A DNA stretch of 64,000 nucleotides from Malurus cyaneus samueli. Taxonomy: Eukaryota > Chordata > Aves > Passeriformes > Maluridae. Position numbers and translations under genes: made by a program. The first letter of the stretch is position 1. Each line of letters starts with the position of its first letter. This document shows positions 1-14,052 of the stretch, piece after piece. Under the pieces are notes generated by a model. It saw only the letters and a list, made by a program, of their open reading frames with translations, was not told where the DNA came from and ran no database searches. The stretch covers positions 10,432,701 through 10,496,700 of the forward strand of contig CM019238.1 of NCBI GenBank assembly GCA_009741485.1, in the 5' to 3' direction.

Positions 1-3000
1 TGGTGCTTGAAAAGAACTGGGAAGATTTAGGAAAATATTTTCTAATTAATAAAGCTGCCTTATAAAGGATTATGAAAGAATATTAATGTATTTATCTGGC
101 ACAAGAAAAAATAAAAAAAAAACCAGAGGTGTTTACACATCAAGATACATCAGGATATATGTTCATTTATTTGTGGTGATATTATCTTATTATTTGAAAA
201 CCCCTAGTAGACCTCAATCTGGTCCTTGAAAAGTCTGCTAGAAAACATTTTTCTCTTCTACCACATCAACAATTTTCCACCTATCCCATCACATAAGAAT
301 CACACTGAATTAGTGTTAGTTGTCACCAGTAGGGTATGAGAGCCTGATCATATTAGAGACTGTCACACTGTATTAGCCAAAATTAATATGGAAAGAATAT
401 GATAAAAAAGTGGCAGTGTTTCAAATGCTGTATCTTATTAGCACGGGAAGCTTTCTGCTTATAAAGACAGTGTTTTCTTCTCAGTCCCGCTTGGTGATGA
501 GAGATGAAATGCCATGCTCCATTTACACAGAATGCTAATGCTCTGCACAGAGGACTTTACCAGGGGAGCTCAAGTGACAGGAGACTTCGGAGCCTGGTCA
601 GGGTTTGGACTGCTGTTCACCTTAACTTTAAAAGGTGCAAGGTAGGAATGTAGTTATCATTTACAGTTTCTGACATGTCACTTTACAGCCTGCCGTGTTA
701 ATGTAGGACAGCACCAATTTTTTTTATCATGTATCAGATTGCAGTTTGCAGAGTTCAGCAGGTGTCACATGGGGAGCAGAGAGGACAACTGGGAACAGCA
801 AAACCCTTTCTCCATCCTGGGGAAATTAACTGGGGGAGAAGCCCTTTAAACTTAAGACAGAAAGATTTCTAGGCAAGAATTCGTTCCAGGTGAAGTGGAA
901 AAGAACTTGCAAGCTGCTTTGTCTGCTGCAGGGAAGCTTCTATGTACTGATTGCTGAGACTGGGATCTTCCTTTTCCCCACTGGGGAACCAGTAACTCCC
1001 AACTCCCCTCAGCTGCTCCGTGAGGCGCTGGCTGGCCCTGTTCCTGCTCCAGCTGTCTCTGCTCCTCTATTACAGGAATGCTGTTATCACAGGGATTTTT
1101 TTTGTTTTGTTTTGCTTCTTTTCCTGCAGGAAAGGCTGAGTTGGCAAATTGGTGTTTTCTTTTGGAATGCCCTAGTGAGGAGACCTCTGCACCAGTCTAA
1201 TACCCCCATCAGCTGTGCTTTGTTGCCCACAGTGAGCCTGTGGACAGGACTATGGGAATGAAGGAGGCTTCTCTTAAACCTCAGGCATATGCGGATGCAC
1301 TTGACTGAAGTGAGGATCTGGAAAGAGACTTGTAAAAATACTGTTTCCAGGAGCTTTCTGAATAACTTGTTAGTTCAGGTGTGGATGTAGTTCATTTGAG
1401 GTGAGGCCATATGTCAGAGACCAAGCTGTCTGTCTGCTGTGTGGTGCCTATGTCTGTCTGTGAGCTCAGCTGGCTTTTCCAGGAGCTGCAGGGACCTGCC
1501 GTGTGCCGGGGCTTGGAGGGGCTGGGCAGCTGCGCTGCTTTTGTAAGTGAGCGGCTCCAAACTCTGCTGGAAAGGGATCAGAAACAAAAAGATGTGTCAG
1601 TGCATCTTGTAAGGGGAGAATAACTTACATAAAAAAGCCTAATTCCTGTAGACATCATAGAAGCTCTGTTCCCTGTCCTACCTTTGACTAGTCAAAATCA
1701 AACAGTGAAGGGGGGTTGGTTTTCTGTGCCCTGTTTCTGATTAGAGTGAACGATACCGTAGGAGTCTGGTTATGCTTCAGCAACATCCAGTTAAGATGAA
1801 GAAAGGTGTTCCATGACCCATTTCCATAGGTTTGTGTGTGTGGGCTCTTGAATGTGCTTGGACTGCAATTTGCATTGTGTGTCTGTTTAAAGTTTACTGC
1901 TTTTAACACTTTGGTCACTGCTAAAATAAGTACATCTGTTAATTCAGTGTATTGATACATCAGCTTTCTGTGTTAACATCTACCTCTGGGCTGGCTGCCT
2001 CCTCGATTTAAACCCTTATGGACTGAGGCCAGGTCCTGTGTTTGTGCTGCCTGACCTGTGGGAAGGGATGTGTAGCCAGTAGGGTTTAAAAGAACCAAAG
2101 CTGCCACATGCAGGCCCTATTGGGTCTTCCAAAATATAAAGTGGCACGAAAATTGCCTGATCTTCTATCACTATGTAACTCTCTGTATGGCTTATGTGTA
2201 ATTTAGCACAGGGACTGTGTGTTTACATGTAATGCCTGCTGCAGTTGTGACCAACACACTGAAACAGTCCCATCAGCTCACAAATATGCATCATTTCATT
2301 TTTAGGATGTGTATGTCTGTGCTGAGGCTCAGAGAGGAGAAGAAAATGCTGCAGCTAATCTTCAGTAGTTGCAGCACACATAAGTAGATTATGCAAAACC
2401 GTTAATTTTTTATTACTAAATAGCACTTTAGGGAGAGGAAGGCCTTAATACTCTGGCTAAAGATGCTAGGCACACCAGATTAGTATTGTTGTATATTAAT
2501 AATAAAAATAGCTGGGTCTGATTAGTGTCAGTTAAAGTTTCCTGAATGAGAGATGTAACTCTTTGAATTAAACTGTTTGAATAGCAGCTAAGGATTCCTG
2601 AGGAATAATTTGTATTAAAAAGTTAAGACCTTCACTACTTTTCTAAAGGAAAATCTATTTCCAGTGTGGGAATTACATACCATTCACATAACAGCATGAA
2701 AAGAAAGGATCTTCACAGACCATAAAGTGTAATAAAAGAACATCCAAAATTGATTTTCAGTTAAGTAGTTATGTTTTCTTCTAGACCAGGGAAAGCACAC
2801 TCTAATTTCCATTACTTTTCACAAATAGACCTACTGGCTTGATCCAGATACCCATTATTAAATGCACCAAGCCACTCTTCCCAAGTACCTGCCTGTGACA
2901 TGGGACAGATCGGGTAGTCTCTGCCAAACACCAGTTCTCCTGTCCCTGTGGGAAATATGGTATGGCACGGCATGGGCTGCTGGCAGTTTTGGAGGTATGA

Positions 3001-4295
3001 TGACAGACCAGGGGCTAATCCTGATTTTGAGTTCTGTTAATGTTTTGTTGAATTGTCACTGAGTCCAGCAAGCAGTTTCATGCTCAAAGCTTATTAATCT
3101 TTATAGACACTTTAGCCGGTTCACTCATGTTTCTTTTTAAACCACAAAATAAGCTCTTTTGTGTGCTAGCCCCTTTCTGAGGTTGTTCACACTCCCTCTT
3201 CAACAGGTCTTTTACTAGACAGAAACATCTTCAGAGACTGCTTTTATCACTGTAATGGTGATGATTGTACTGACTGTGGAAAGAGCTGGAAATGAGACCG
3301 TCACCGTCGCTATTTCCCTGTGCACGAGCAAACAAGTTGCTGTCCACAAGAATTTTCCTTGATCTCTGTGACACGTCTGCTGCAGACATGTCAGGAGAGC
3401 AGTCAGTTTGTCTGTGATCATGCATTGCAAACAGGTTTTTTTACCCAATCAAAACACAACAAAGGAGACAAAAAGCTTTGTAGTGAGGATCCATGCTCAG
3501 TACCCAGAAGATTCCAAAGAAAGTCAACAACTTAAATGTAATATGTTCATATTGTTTTAGAGAGAACATATAAACTGCTTTCACTTGGTTGTTGTAGTGG
3601 CAGGATATTCCAGGGGTAGTGCAAGTTGGACCTTTCCTAATACTACAGATTGCCAGTTCAAGAATAGCTGTAGATGTTTATTTGATGTGAAAGAGCTAAT
3701 TGTACAAATCATTATCTTCAGCCTGATGTGTCTCTGCTGTTTATTCTGTGGCAGTAATTAATTCTGTAATTAGAAAATGTCCTATTAGATAACTTTTCAG
3801 GCTATTGTCCAATTCAGGAAGCTTCAAGAAGCTGAAGTGGTTTGGTTATGACCTTGGCAATTTGACTGCTTTTATTGTCAAGGACTGTTTTGCTTCACTG
3901 GGAGATCATTACTGAAGAATTTAGCTTTTATGAGTGGGACTGGAGGGGAGTTTCTTGATGCTGAGATTTGGTGCTGTGGATGGATGCATGGATTTGCCCC
4001 TGGCCTTGCCCCTCTCTAGAAGGGAACACCTGACCTACCTGTGAATTTGCATCTGCATTTGACCTGTCAGCATCTGCCATTCTATGAGAAGTTTGGATGA
4101 AATTAGTGTACTTCATAAGGTATCAGAGTGAACACAAGAAAATCAATAAGCAATCTGTGTGATAATTAATTAGTGTGCCAGGATGAATTACTGTTTCTTC
4201 CCCTCCTGATTTGGGTCACAGTCACATCTGATTTGGGAAGTTGTCAGTTTTTCAATTATAGCTTGGTCTTTGGTATTGGTATGGCTTTTTTGCCT

Positions 4296-4297
<2 letters not shown>

Positions 4298-4328
<31 letters not shown>
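4298..4328. repeat. Poly-T tract (31 bases)
   Basis: This is an uninterrupted run of 31 T, the longest homopolymer in the window. It could be a slipped microsatellite or the A-tail of an old minus-strand retrotransposed copy. The sequence to its right (4329 onwards) was not recognised as any gene or repeat, so the origin is open. Confidence 0.95.
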
Positions 4329-4330
<2 letters not shown>

Positions 4331-5550
4331 CTGATGTGCCCAGAATGAAGGACTGGCAGATAGAAACTCACCCTGTACAAACTTGCTTGTGGGAAGGACA
4401 CAATATTGAGCTCAGCACCCAGCAGAACCTGTGGATGAGGAGGTGCTGTATGCTGTCAAAGCTGGCCTGAGCCTAAGCATTGGAGCCTTCTGGGAAACAA
4501 AATCTCTCCAACCCATGTACTCATTCAAATTCACCCTCTACCATCCCAAAACGAGTAGTTTGGCCTGCTCTCAACTAGATTTAGCATGGGAGTTATTCCT
4601 CAAGATCACCCCCAGGTTTTTTTTACTCCCAACTTAAGGAAGGCTGGTATTGTGAGCTTTCCAGACACTCCTGTGAAGGCAGAGCTACTACCAGCTTGTG
4701 TTCAAGCTTCAGGTATAAATTCCTGCCCTTGCTATCCTGTTTCCTTTCTGTAGTCACCAAAAAGACTAATTATATGTGATAGATTAATGAACTCATTTTG
4801 TAAATACACCAGGTAGTGAGATAGATGCCTATTTAACTTTCTCCGTGAACTTAAAGCACCTACATTTCCCTTCTTTACAACAAATTGGTTTCTATCAATT
4901 GGAAAAAGTCTCTCAAAGCATCTCTGCCAGGCCTCTAATGATAACAAATAACTCTGCTTTTTACTCGATAGTAGGCAAAGCAAAAACACTCTACATCTGA
5001 CACGGAGTGTTCAGAAAGGATGGGAAGTGAACTGGTGATGATCACCTGGAGTTTTAGAAATTAGCATTTGCAATGGAATGGTGGGGAGGTTTATTTGGGT
5101 TTTTGTGTGTGTGGGCTTGATAACCAGTTCTTACAGTGTCTGAAAGAATTAATAGAAAATTAAGTGGCTCTGGAATTTTTACAAAAACTACTTCAAAAAG
5201 TAGTTTTATTTTTCTTTGTCCTAACTGCTAAATTTTCAAGGATTTTTTCAATTTTCCTTATCTTCAATCTGTCTTTTTCCCTTTTTTTTTCCCTTTAGAA
5301 ATCTTGGAGAATATGGAATTTATTTCCTGTTTGTGTCTCTATTAAAATATATTCCAATATAGCTTTCAGAGCACACCAGGAGTTTATCTTTATTAAAGGT
5401 CACATATTGAGAAACCATGCTTACCTGAAATTTATGCTAGGGATGATCGCAGGTGTGGCATATTTACTTGAGAACAGTTTTGGTCTGAAACAGTCTGCTT
5501 GAAGTTTAAGTTAATGATATTTATACAGGAATTACAGGGTTTCATGCCAA

Positions 5551-5567
5551 CCTAACCCTAACCCTAG
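5551..5567. repeat. Short telomere-like CCCTAA motif
   Basis: About two and a half copies of CCCTAA occur in CCTAACCCTAACCCTAG. This is too short to be called an interstitial telomere with any force and is probably chance or a microsatellite seed. Confidence 0.7.
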
Positions 5568-6357
5568 CTGATGGTTCTATTATCCCTGCACTCAGTCTAG
5601 CTGTATTAATTCATCAGATTGCCATCCTTGTGGGATTTTAATCAGCTCTGTTTTAAATGGCCCAAACATGGTTTCACAGGTATAACTAACATGTGGGGAA
5701 GGGAGATCTCATTTTTCTTTATAATGCATAGCATGAAAAAGAACATCCTGTACACATAATAAATATTCTGAAAGACTTCTACACACATTCAGCCCTTTCT
5801 GGATGTCCTAAGGTAGTTCTGTAGCACCAAGTATAAAATCCATGTTTTTTCTCGGATCAGTTCAAACACAACTTTGGGAAGAACCCAATGGAGGGTTTCC
5901 TCCATCAGTAGACTGCACTTGGTGGCCATCAGAATGATTCTAACATGGCTATGAATATGTTCAGGAAGAAAAACCTCCAGCCCATTCATGCTCTGTTTCA
6001 GGATCAGAAGCATTTCGGGGAAGCTGAAGTTTGGCCCTCGGCACATTGTGGAGGCAGCGGCTTCTTACTCAACGTCTGTCTGTTATGTCTGTCACTTTTT
6101 CAGGAACTGAAAGCAGAGAGTCGCAGAGAGTCACATGCTGCCTACTCAAACCCAGCTAAACTGCTGCTCCATTTGTAAGGAGTCATTTGGTTTTAATTAG
6201 CAGAACCTTTTGGCTGCGTGTATCGATACAGTTGAATGTCTCCTCTGGTTGTGTGGAGTCAGGTTTTCTCAGGTTCCTGTGTTAGACTCCTTTTTTTTTT
6301 TTTTTCCAAATGCAAGGGTGAAAGGCTTATTTATAAAGCAGATTTTGCCGCAAGTTT

Positions 6358-6381
6358 CTTATCTAGCCTCAGCTAGATAAG
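6358..6381. repeat. Perfect 10-bp inverted repeat
   Basis: The arm CTTATCTAGC (6358-6367) is followed by a 4-base CTCA spacer and its exact reverse complement GCTAGATAAG (6372-6381). It is too short for a microRNA precursor. It could be a protein-binding dyad or chance. Confidence 0.9.
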
Positions 6382-6513
6382 TTTATGTTTTTAAGCAAAT
6401 TGTATTTGGCAGAGGTTGGCTGGAAGGCATCAGCTCAAATGTGATGTAACTTTTATTTTAGAATGAAGCCATTGAATTGCTCGGTATCTCAATGTTAAGA
6501 AATAGAGGGTGAA

Positions 6514-6558
6514 AGACCTTCAAGACCTTAATAAGACCTTAATAAGACCTTAATAAGA
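6514..6558. repeat. 11-bp tandem repeat, about 3.5 copies
   Basis: The unit AGACCTTAATA occurs perfectly three times at 6523, 6534 and 6545. A partial copy with CA replacing TAATA lies just before, and a broken copy just after. It looks like a small replication-slippage expansion. Confidence 0.93.
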
Positions 6559-7835
6559 GCAAAGTGCAAAATTGTGGCATAAGGTTCTACTGTGTGCCAG
6601 CTTATGAGATTGGAAAGAAATACAGGAAACCTTCTAGTATTCCCAAGCAATAATGGACTAATTATCCTCCAGTTGTCAATAATTCAGGGCGAATGAAGGG
6701 ATCTAAGCAGGGACTGAAAATTGGAAATAGTCCAGAGTGACGGAAGTGCACATCCATAATGAGCCTTCCTGCCCTGAACCCCAACTGCTGTGGAGAAAAA
6801 TTATTTTAGCTCCAGGCGCTGTGTTCCCAACACAGTAGTAAAAGTAATGGATGTTGGGTAGCTTCTTAACTTCAGAATATCTCCAAGATCAAATCACTCA
6901 CTTTAAATCATGGTAGTTACTTGTGAAAATGAACCCGGAGTTCTCTGAACTCAGTAGTTCAGACATACCTGGTTTTGGTACCTGGTTTTTGAAATGGGGA
7001 TGCTCTGAATTGAGGTCTAACTGCAATCCTCAGACTTCCACTTTCACCCTTCGCTTTCTAACATTTTTGGGCACAAATATCCACCTGAAATTTTGCTTCT
7101 GGCCCTTCATACCTTGCTTTTACCCATTTCCACTGTATTGGCTCACTTTACCAAATTACTTTTGTTTTGAGTGAGGGCTTCCAGAACTTGAGCAAAATCT
7201 GCATTTACAAAAAGTCACTGAATAGGGTTTCGATGGTGAAAAGGTGTGTAAAGACTCTGGGAGAGCCACATTCCTGGTCAGACTGGTGGTAGTTGTGTCA
7301 TAACTGGGAGATGCAGTCCATCCTTCATACTCATGAGGCAACTTGAACCATTTAGACACAACACAAGATTGGATAAGCATTTGAGTTAAAAAACTCAAGT
7401 TGCAAGACCCAAGTAGCAGCATTAGATCTTTTGAGGGATCAAGCAACAAATTTTACAGGGAGCAGCGCTGAATAACACCCCCTGCCTCCACCCTCCTCCT
7501 CCAGTCTGTAAACATTGCTGGCTGCATCAAACTCTGAAACATGAGTATTATCTCAAATAGTCTTCCTATTAACATTCTAAGTTTTGTTACAGAATTGTTT
7601 TCCTTGTGATTATTTCATGATAATTATGCAATTAATGTTAATCTAATATTAATGCTGAAAATCTATCCAAGTGAGTGAATTCCTCCAGTTAAAGATACTG
7701 ACAGTTTTATTTGGCTGCTCTGTGTTTCATGAAAATGTGTTACACTTGATTAGAGGCAACAATAAATGACAATATGCAAGTAAAGAAAATGGATAGAAAA
7801 TGCCAATTTTTTCAGAGTAGTGTTCTTATTATCCT

Positions 7836-8070
7836 AGAATCACAAAATAATTTAGGTTGAAAAAGACCCTTAATATCATTGAGTCCAACCATTAACCCAA
7901 CACTGCCAAAGCCAACGCTGAACCCTGTCCCCAGGTGTCACATCTAAATGCTTTTTAAATACCTCCAGGGATGGGGACTTCATCATTGCCATGGGCAGTG
8001 TGTTCCAGAGCTTGACAACTTTTTCAGTGAAGAAATTTTTCCTAATACCTAATACAAACCTCCCTTGGTC
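7836..8070 (-). mobile_element. CR1 LINE fragment, 3' end
   Basis: The + strand reads like the reverse complement of the avian CR1 3' end. An AGAATCACAAAATAATTTAGGTTG start is followed by AAGACCCTTAATATCATTGAGTCCAACC, CTCCAGGGATGGGGACTTCATCA, a TGTTCCAGAGCTTGACAAC-like block and AAGAAATTTTTCCTAATACCTAA. The element is therefore on the - strand, 5'-truncated as usual for CR1, with only untranslated 3' sequence left. It is clearly diverged from younger CR1 consensus, so it is an old insertion. The distal boundary near 8070 is approximate. Confidence 0.9.
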
Positions 8071-11000
8071 AGGAAAGTTTGAAATTCTGTGGCTATAGAT
8101 CCTTAGTTAAGTGGAAAGAGTGGTAGAGTTTTTGACTAGTAATTTGGCCCTCTTCAGCCATCCCTTCATCTTCAAAGTCATTTGACCGACCTTATCTATG
8201 GACATTTTTATCCCTCAATTCATGAACAACAGGGAGAAGTCAACATATGCTGGATGATTTACTATGAAAAGAAATCAGATGACATGTAATTTCAGTTAGG
8301 ATGGGTGTATAAATTGTTATTCATTTTAGGTATCTTGTTTTAAGATTTACATAAACTATAATTTACAAAATATAAAACTGGGGAAACCAAAATTTTATCA
8401 GAAAGAGCACATAATACCAATGTATTTGTGGTGATTTTCTCCTAATAAACCTTTCCAGCTGTGAAGATTTTTTGCTAAAATTGAGTTAATCCAATAGCAT
8501 GCTCATATTCTGCATAACCTACATGGAGAGCTGAGAGTGAGTGTGGGCTGACAGCTGCAAAGCAACTCCAGCCTGGGCAATTGCTTGTCTTGGTACAGTG
8601 GCAGAGCCCCCATGGCTTCCAGAGGACTAGAATGGAAAATTAAGTTAGGGAGTTGGTGACTGATGTTTAAGTAAGTTATATAGATACTTGTCTTTTTCAC
8701 TAGGAGGCTTTGACTATGATTTTTTTTTCTGAAGAGGGTCTGAGAGATTTATTAACTGTTTGTTCAATGGACGTTGGATGGGGTGAGCTGATGGTTCCTC
8801 TGTGTTCACATGTATGTTCCTTAGCCAGGTCAGGTCACTGCCAGCAAGGTGCCTGTATTTGGGATCAGTTTAACATTTGGGCTGTTGTTTTAATGAGCAG
8901 TGATGCTTTTGTGCTGTTTAGTCTTCCTGTTCCCTCTGTGTGTGGAGCTCTGCTGCTTCACATACAACACAGTGGCCTGATTTGAAGAGCTGACCCCAGT
9001 TCTTGGGTAAATATTTCTATTGAGCTGAAAGTATTGATGTTGCCTTTTGTACCAATTGCCAACTTCTTGTAGACAATTTAATTTAGGCTGTATGTAAGGA
9101 TGTAGCAGGACCCAAGTCCTGCCTGTAGTAGCAAAGCAGATAACCTCATCCTTTATGTACTGTGCAGCCTGCCTTCCTTGTCGTGAAGGATGCAGCACAA
9201 GCTGAATTCTGAATTTTGAACTGTCAGATTGAGTTATCTAGAGCATCATTTAAAACCTAGGTGGGCATTTTTTTCTATATGTTTTCTTATATTTATCAAG
9301 TTGAAACATTCCAATTTTGCCTTGCAAGTTTGTTGTAGTGAAAATGTAGTTTGGCTTCTAATCATAACAGCTAGGTGTTAGATAGAAGCAATACATTTTT
9401 CTTGCTTAAACAGCCCCAAAATAGTTTCAGTGTTGAGTTATTTTAAAGTCTGTCCTGTGTTCCCAAGATGAAGGTGGAATTGTTTGTTTCTTGGGAGATG
9501 CAGTGGCCAGAAAAATAGCCTTTTACCTGTGCTTATGTGCTGTGATTATGGAAGAATCTTTAGGAGACCTCTTCCAAGTTTGCATTTGTCCTTGGGGAGT
9601 CGTGGGGTATGGGATCACTTCTGGGAGGTGTTTGTGACTTGTGGTGCTTGCAGCTGACCGGAAGGTTATTGCTTTGGTTCGTTCACTGGTAGCTCTTTTT
9701 TCTCTTTCAGACAAATGTACTTCATTGTGCAAAGGCATTTGGGTAGAAACAGGATGATTTAAAAGCATTCCAAGACAAGTCTTCCAAGACAAGATGTTTC
9801 ATATACAAAATATTAGGTTGTGCATATGAAAGTTTGATAAACAGTCACATGAACATTGCATTTTTTTTAATGTCAACAAGCATTATGGAATGAAATAATT
9901 TTTTAATGCTAAATAGTGAATGTTCAAAATATAGCTAAAATATGCAGTAAGGATTCTGAAATGTATGATCTTGTGAGGTTGGAGTGCAGCTCTCTGTGTA
10001 TAACACTTTATTTTGTAGGCTCAGAATTCCCAATGCCTAAGTCTTTTTAAAGTCCCAACCAGAAGCATCTCATTTATTTTTCCTCCATGATTTTTCACTG
10101 TAAGTCAAGTAAGTCGTAGTGGAAACATAAAAAAAATAAATCATCAAAGCTACAACACTGAGTAAGTAGTACCTTCCACACCCTCTCTCTAACAAAAACA
10201 AAAGGTCTTGAAACTACAGTTCTGGGTTGTGTCAGGATGGAAGTCTGAACTCGTGATGTTTGTGACTGCCAGAGCAACTGTTAACTTGGGTCTTCACACT
10301 AAGAGCCAATTGTGGCTTTCTTTGTGTGGGACAGTAACTCCAGCATTACGCATGGATTCCGTGGATACCAGAGTAGATACAGAGGGAGCAGCCAAAATTG
10401 ACCTCTGCTTTGTCACAAACATTCAGAGGGGATATTTCTATGTTTCTGAGTTATACAGGAGGAGTTTGTTTCTTTTTTTCTTGCCAGGTTTGGAGGAAGT
10501 ATTAAATTACCGGTTTACATACATTTGAACTTGAGTGCAGCAAGAATATAGAGAGACAGAGCACCTTGTGAGGAGCATCCAGAAGTACTCCTTTGATTCC
10601 TTTTATAGTCTGCTCCACTTGTTTCTCATTTTCTTTCCTTGTTTGATATTCTTTTGTCAGAGGTATTTGATCCTGATTGTTCTTCGCAGCAGGGCTGTGC
10701 TTGCTGTGGATCCAAATCCCATCACTTTCCACACTTTGTCTGTTTTGCTGTGGGTCACAGGGGTGAGGAAAACACCAAGGAGTTGGGAGCATCCACAGCA
10801 GATGCCGTGGCATCTCTGAGAGCTCATTCCTGCTTGCTTGTTGGTGAAATGGGGTCTGGTTCTTGCCCAGGAAACAAATAAAAAGCCATTACACACCATC
10901 CATCTATTTTCACTAAGATTATAAATTTAAATAGTTAGACTGCAGGCTGATGGTGATCATTTGTTAATGTGGCAGTGTGAGAAACCAGCCTCTTAAATCA

Positions 11001-14000
11001 GATATTTTAATGTTTTAGGCAGTGAGAATTTTTCAGAGCTGTTACATTTTTGTTTCTGGTTTTTTTTTGGTTTTTTCCACCCTTATTTTTAAATTTAAGT
11101 TGGATTTGTCTTTAAGGAAGCTAAAGTGAAGAACAGAAGATGTCAGTGATGCTATGGGGGTCCTAAGAGGCTCTGGAAAGAAGTTCTCAATGGGAGATTT
11201 AACAGTTCTGATTTGTTGGGTCAAGTGGCTGCGTCCAGAGTCCTTTGTGTTTTAGGAAAGAGGTGAGAAGTGTATTTCATTTCATGAGGAAATTTCAAAA
11301 TTAAGCATTTTCCTTAAATTTCTATTTAGCAATCATAGAAACCCAACAGTTTTCTTTGTTACAGTTGGTAGTTTTCTCCCCTCTCCCTAATTTCAAACTG
11401 CTGCCCCCTCCCATTCCTGCCCAGCAGGAGAAAGCTGAACTGCTTAGAAAGAAGGCAATGGAAATTATCCACTTTCTCTCAAAATTTGACAGCTCTGTCC
11501 TTTTCCCATTTCCTCCTTTTAGGAAAACAGGCAAAGAGCATTAATTAATCAAGTAGAAGCTGGGTTTTCTGGCTTCCTGTTTTTGATACATTTGGCAGTG
11601 ATTTGGGATTCTGTCAGAAGACCCTCTGGGTGATAATAGACTGTGGAGGAATTTTAGTGACGGTTTCAGGGCAGTTAAAGTCTGCCTTTCCATGATGGTA
11701 AATGGTTCTGTATTTTATTTTGTCAGCACCTATAACATGCCCTGATATCCAATCTGAACATTGAACACATATCAGTGTTGCAAATTGAATGGTTGACATA
11801 GGTAACTGCTACAAAAACCTACTTAACTGCAGTATTTAGAGAACCAGAGCTACAGCTTTCAATTTCATTTGGTGTTCACCTTTTCTAAAGAATTCCCAGC
11901 AGAAGATAAGGGCCAAGAATTTAAATCTCTTGCTGAAAGGTGGTTACTTTGCAGGTCTGAACGCTCCTGTGATTTCTGTAAGCCAAGGATTTCCAAAGGA
12001 GCAGTGCTATGATAGGATGATAAACACGCTATGCGTCCAGGTAGTGTGTTAGGGATTTGATCTGATCTACTCTTCTTACTGAACCTATTGGTGTATTTGC
12101 TAGCACCGTGGGTGCATTGGGCATGGGGACAGGCATATGCCATGAGATGATTCTTTGGAGTGTGCAAGTCTACGTAATACAAAGCCTTTTGGTCACTAGA
12201 CCAGTCTGGTATCACTCATCACTCACAGGCAAACTCGAGGGGTCTGACACAATTAGTGCTGGAAACAGTAAATCAGTTTAAATATGGATGTTTTGGAAAA
12301 GATCTTTTATTTAATATAGAATATAAATTCTTCAAATGTTAGTGTGGATAGCTCTTGGACTTGATAAGAAAGTTTGACAGTAGTATTATATAGATTAAAA
12401 TAAAACAATTGCTCTGAATGCATGTACTGAAGATCAAGTCAAGGCAAATGAACCAGATCACTGAATTTGTGAGAAATAAAATTATTGGATAAAATTCTAC
12501 AGTAAATATGACTCCATATGCTGTCTTAGTAATGCTATAATTAAGCCAAAGAGTCATGTCAAACTGGCCTTTTCCATCTGCTCTGTGATCTGCTTGGGGA
12601 GCAATTTGGAAAGAATGACAGCTGACCTCAAAACTGATGAGTTCAGTTAATGTATGATCCACCAGAGCTGACACTTGAACAGGGCTCATCCACTTTCATA
12701 TATGGGTGCAAATTGTCCTTCGTTTAATTGGGAAAATCAAAATTATGCTTGATGCCTGATGCAGGCTTGTTCAAAATTTTTGTTTCAGTAAGTGCCTCTT
12801 GGTATTAGTTGAGCCATTTTATGGCCCATAAAAACATTCTTCCATTTTATTTGCAGCTATGTAAACTGCAGTACGGTAGTACAAGTTTAAAATAGGTCTG
12901 TTGGGTTTTTCTGTTCATTTTTTATAGCTTTTGCCTAAACAAACCTGTTAATAATAAAGTCTCAAAAGTTCAGTATGAGTAATCGACATGTGAGACACGT
13001 GAAACTTAGCCTGTATTTATAATACTAATTGATTTCATTTATTTTGCATCCCCTGTGAATTTCTCACTGCCAGTCTTGTCATTATCTTAATGTTGTTGTT
13101 TCCAATAACACTCAGAAAAGTCGTTTTTAAGGCAGGGGGTCTTTCAGCACAGATGCATCAGGTGTAAAGCTTCCTCTTCTCTGAGGTGATCAAATTGGCG
13201 AAAGGAAGCCCCGTGGAATGGTACAGCTTAAAAACCAGGGGCTGTCCATCTGTTTGAATCTGTGTTACCTTGTGAAAATCTGCTTAATGCTCACTCCCAC
13301 GAGTGTCTGTATTCAGATAATGCAGGCAGGGGTTTTCGTTGTGACAGGGAAGTGTGAAAAATATTACTGCTGTAATCAGTGTGGTATCTGGAAGGTCATA
13401 GTCAGGATATACAAACCTAAAGCACCTCCTCATATGTTCGTTCTGCTGGTATGGAATAAGAAAAGTAGTCTGAATACTTTGATGGAAAAATCTAGTTTCT
13501 ATTTCTATTTAATAAACAGATTTGAAATGTAAATGTGGTTGGGAATAACCTCAGTTAATGGTGTTTTGCCTGTCTGGCTGGTGGTTCTGCCTTGGTGTCT
13601 GATGGGCAGTGTTCTGGTGAGTAGCCATTCTCAGGGAAACAAACTTGGAGTCATCCACAGATTTCAGTATCTGCCATAATTCAAAGAAATATTTTAAACA
13701 TAATTTGTCTTTAATCTGAGTTTTTCTGAGGCGTCCTTGCCTCCTCTCCCTTCCCTTCTGTGTTTTAGCAATTCTTTGGCATTGCCATTTACTCTATAGA
13801 CCAGTGCCAGTGATTTTGCTCGAGAGAAGTGCAGCTGGCTCAGGGCTGGTGTCCTGAGACAACTGCAGTGGCTCACATTGTTCCCTACCTGCTGCTCCTC
13901 TTGGCATCTCAGACAGGATATTTCTGAAGTCTTCAGCAGCTTGACATTGAATGTTCCATGCCCCCTCACACAGTGGGCTTTCACCAAAGGTTTTGTTCAA

Positions 14001-14037
14001 GGTGAAATTCAGGAAATTTGAATGAAGTGTGCTCACC

Positions 14038-14052
14038 TTTTTTTTTTTTTTT
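14038..14052. repeat. Poly-T tract (15 bases)
   Basis: A simple homopolymer run of 15 T lies between CTCACC and AATACTTC. No neighbouring retro-element was recognised. Confidence 0.9.

Noticed and set aside
5551..5567. Interstitial telomere scar
   Set aside because: Only about two and a half units, so there is no evidence of a chromosome fusion.
10470..10495. Very good acceptor-like sequence (TTTCTTTTTTTCTTGCCAG)
   Set aside because: The following frame does not encode IL1RAPL2 or any known domain, and no matching donor in a usable phase was seen. Treated as a decoy acceptor.
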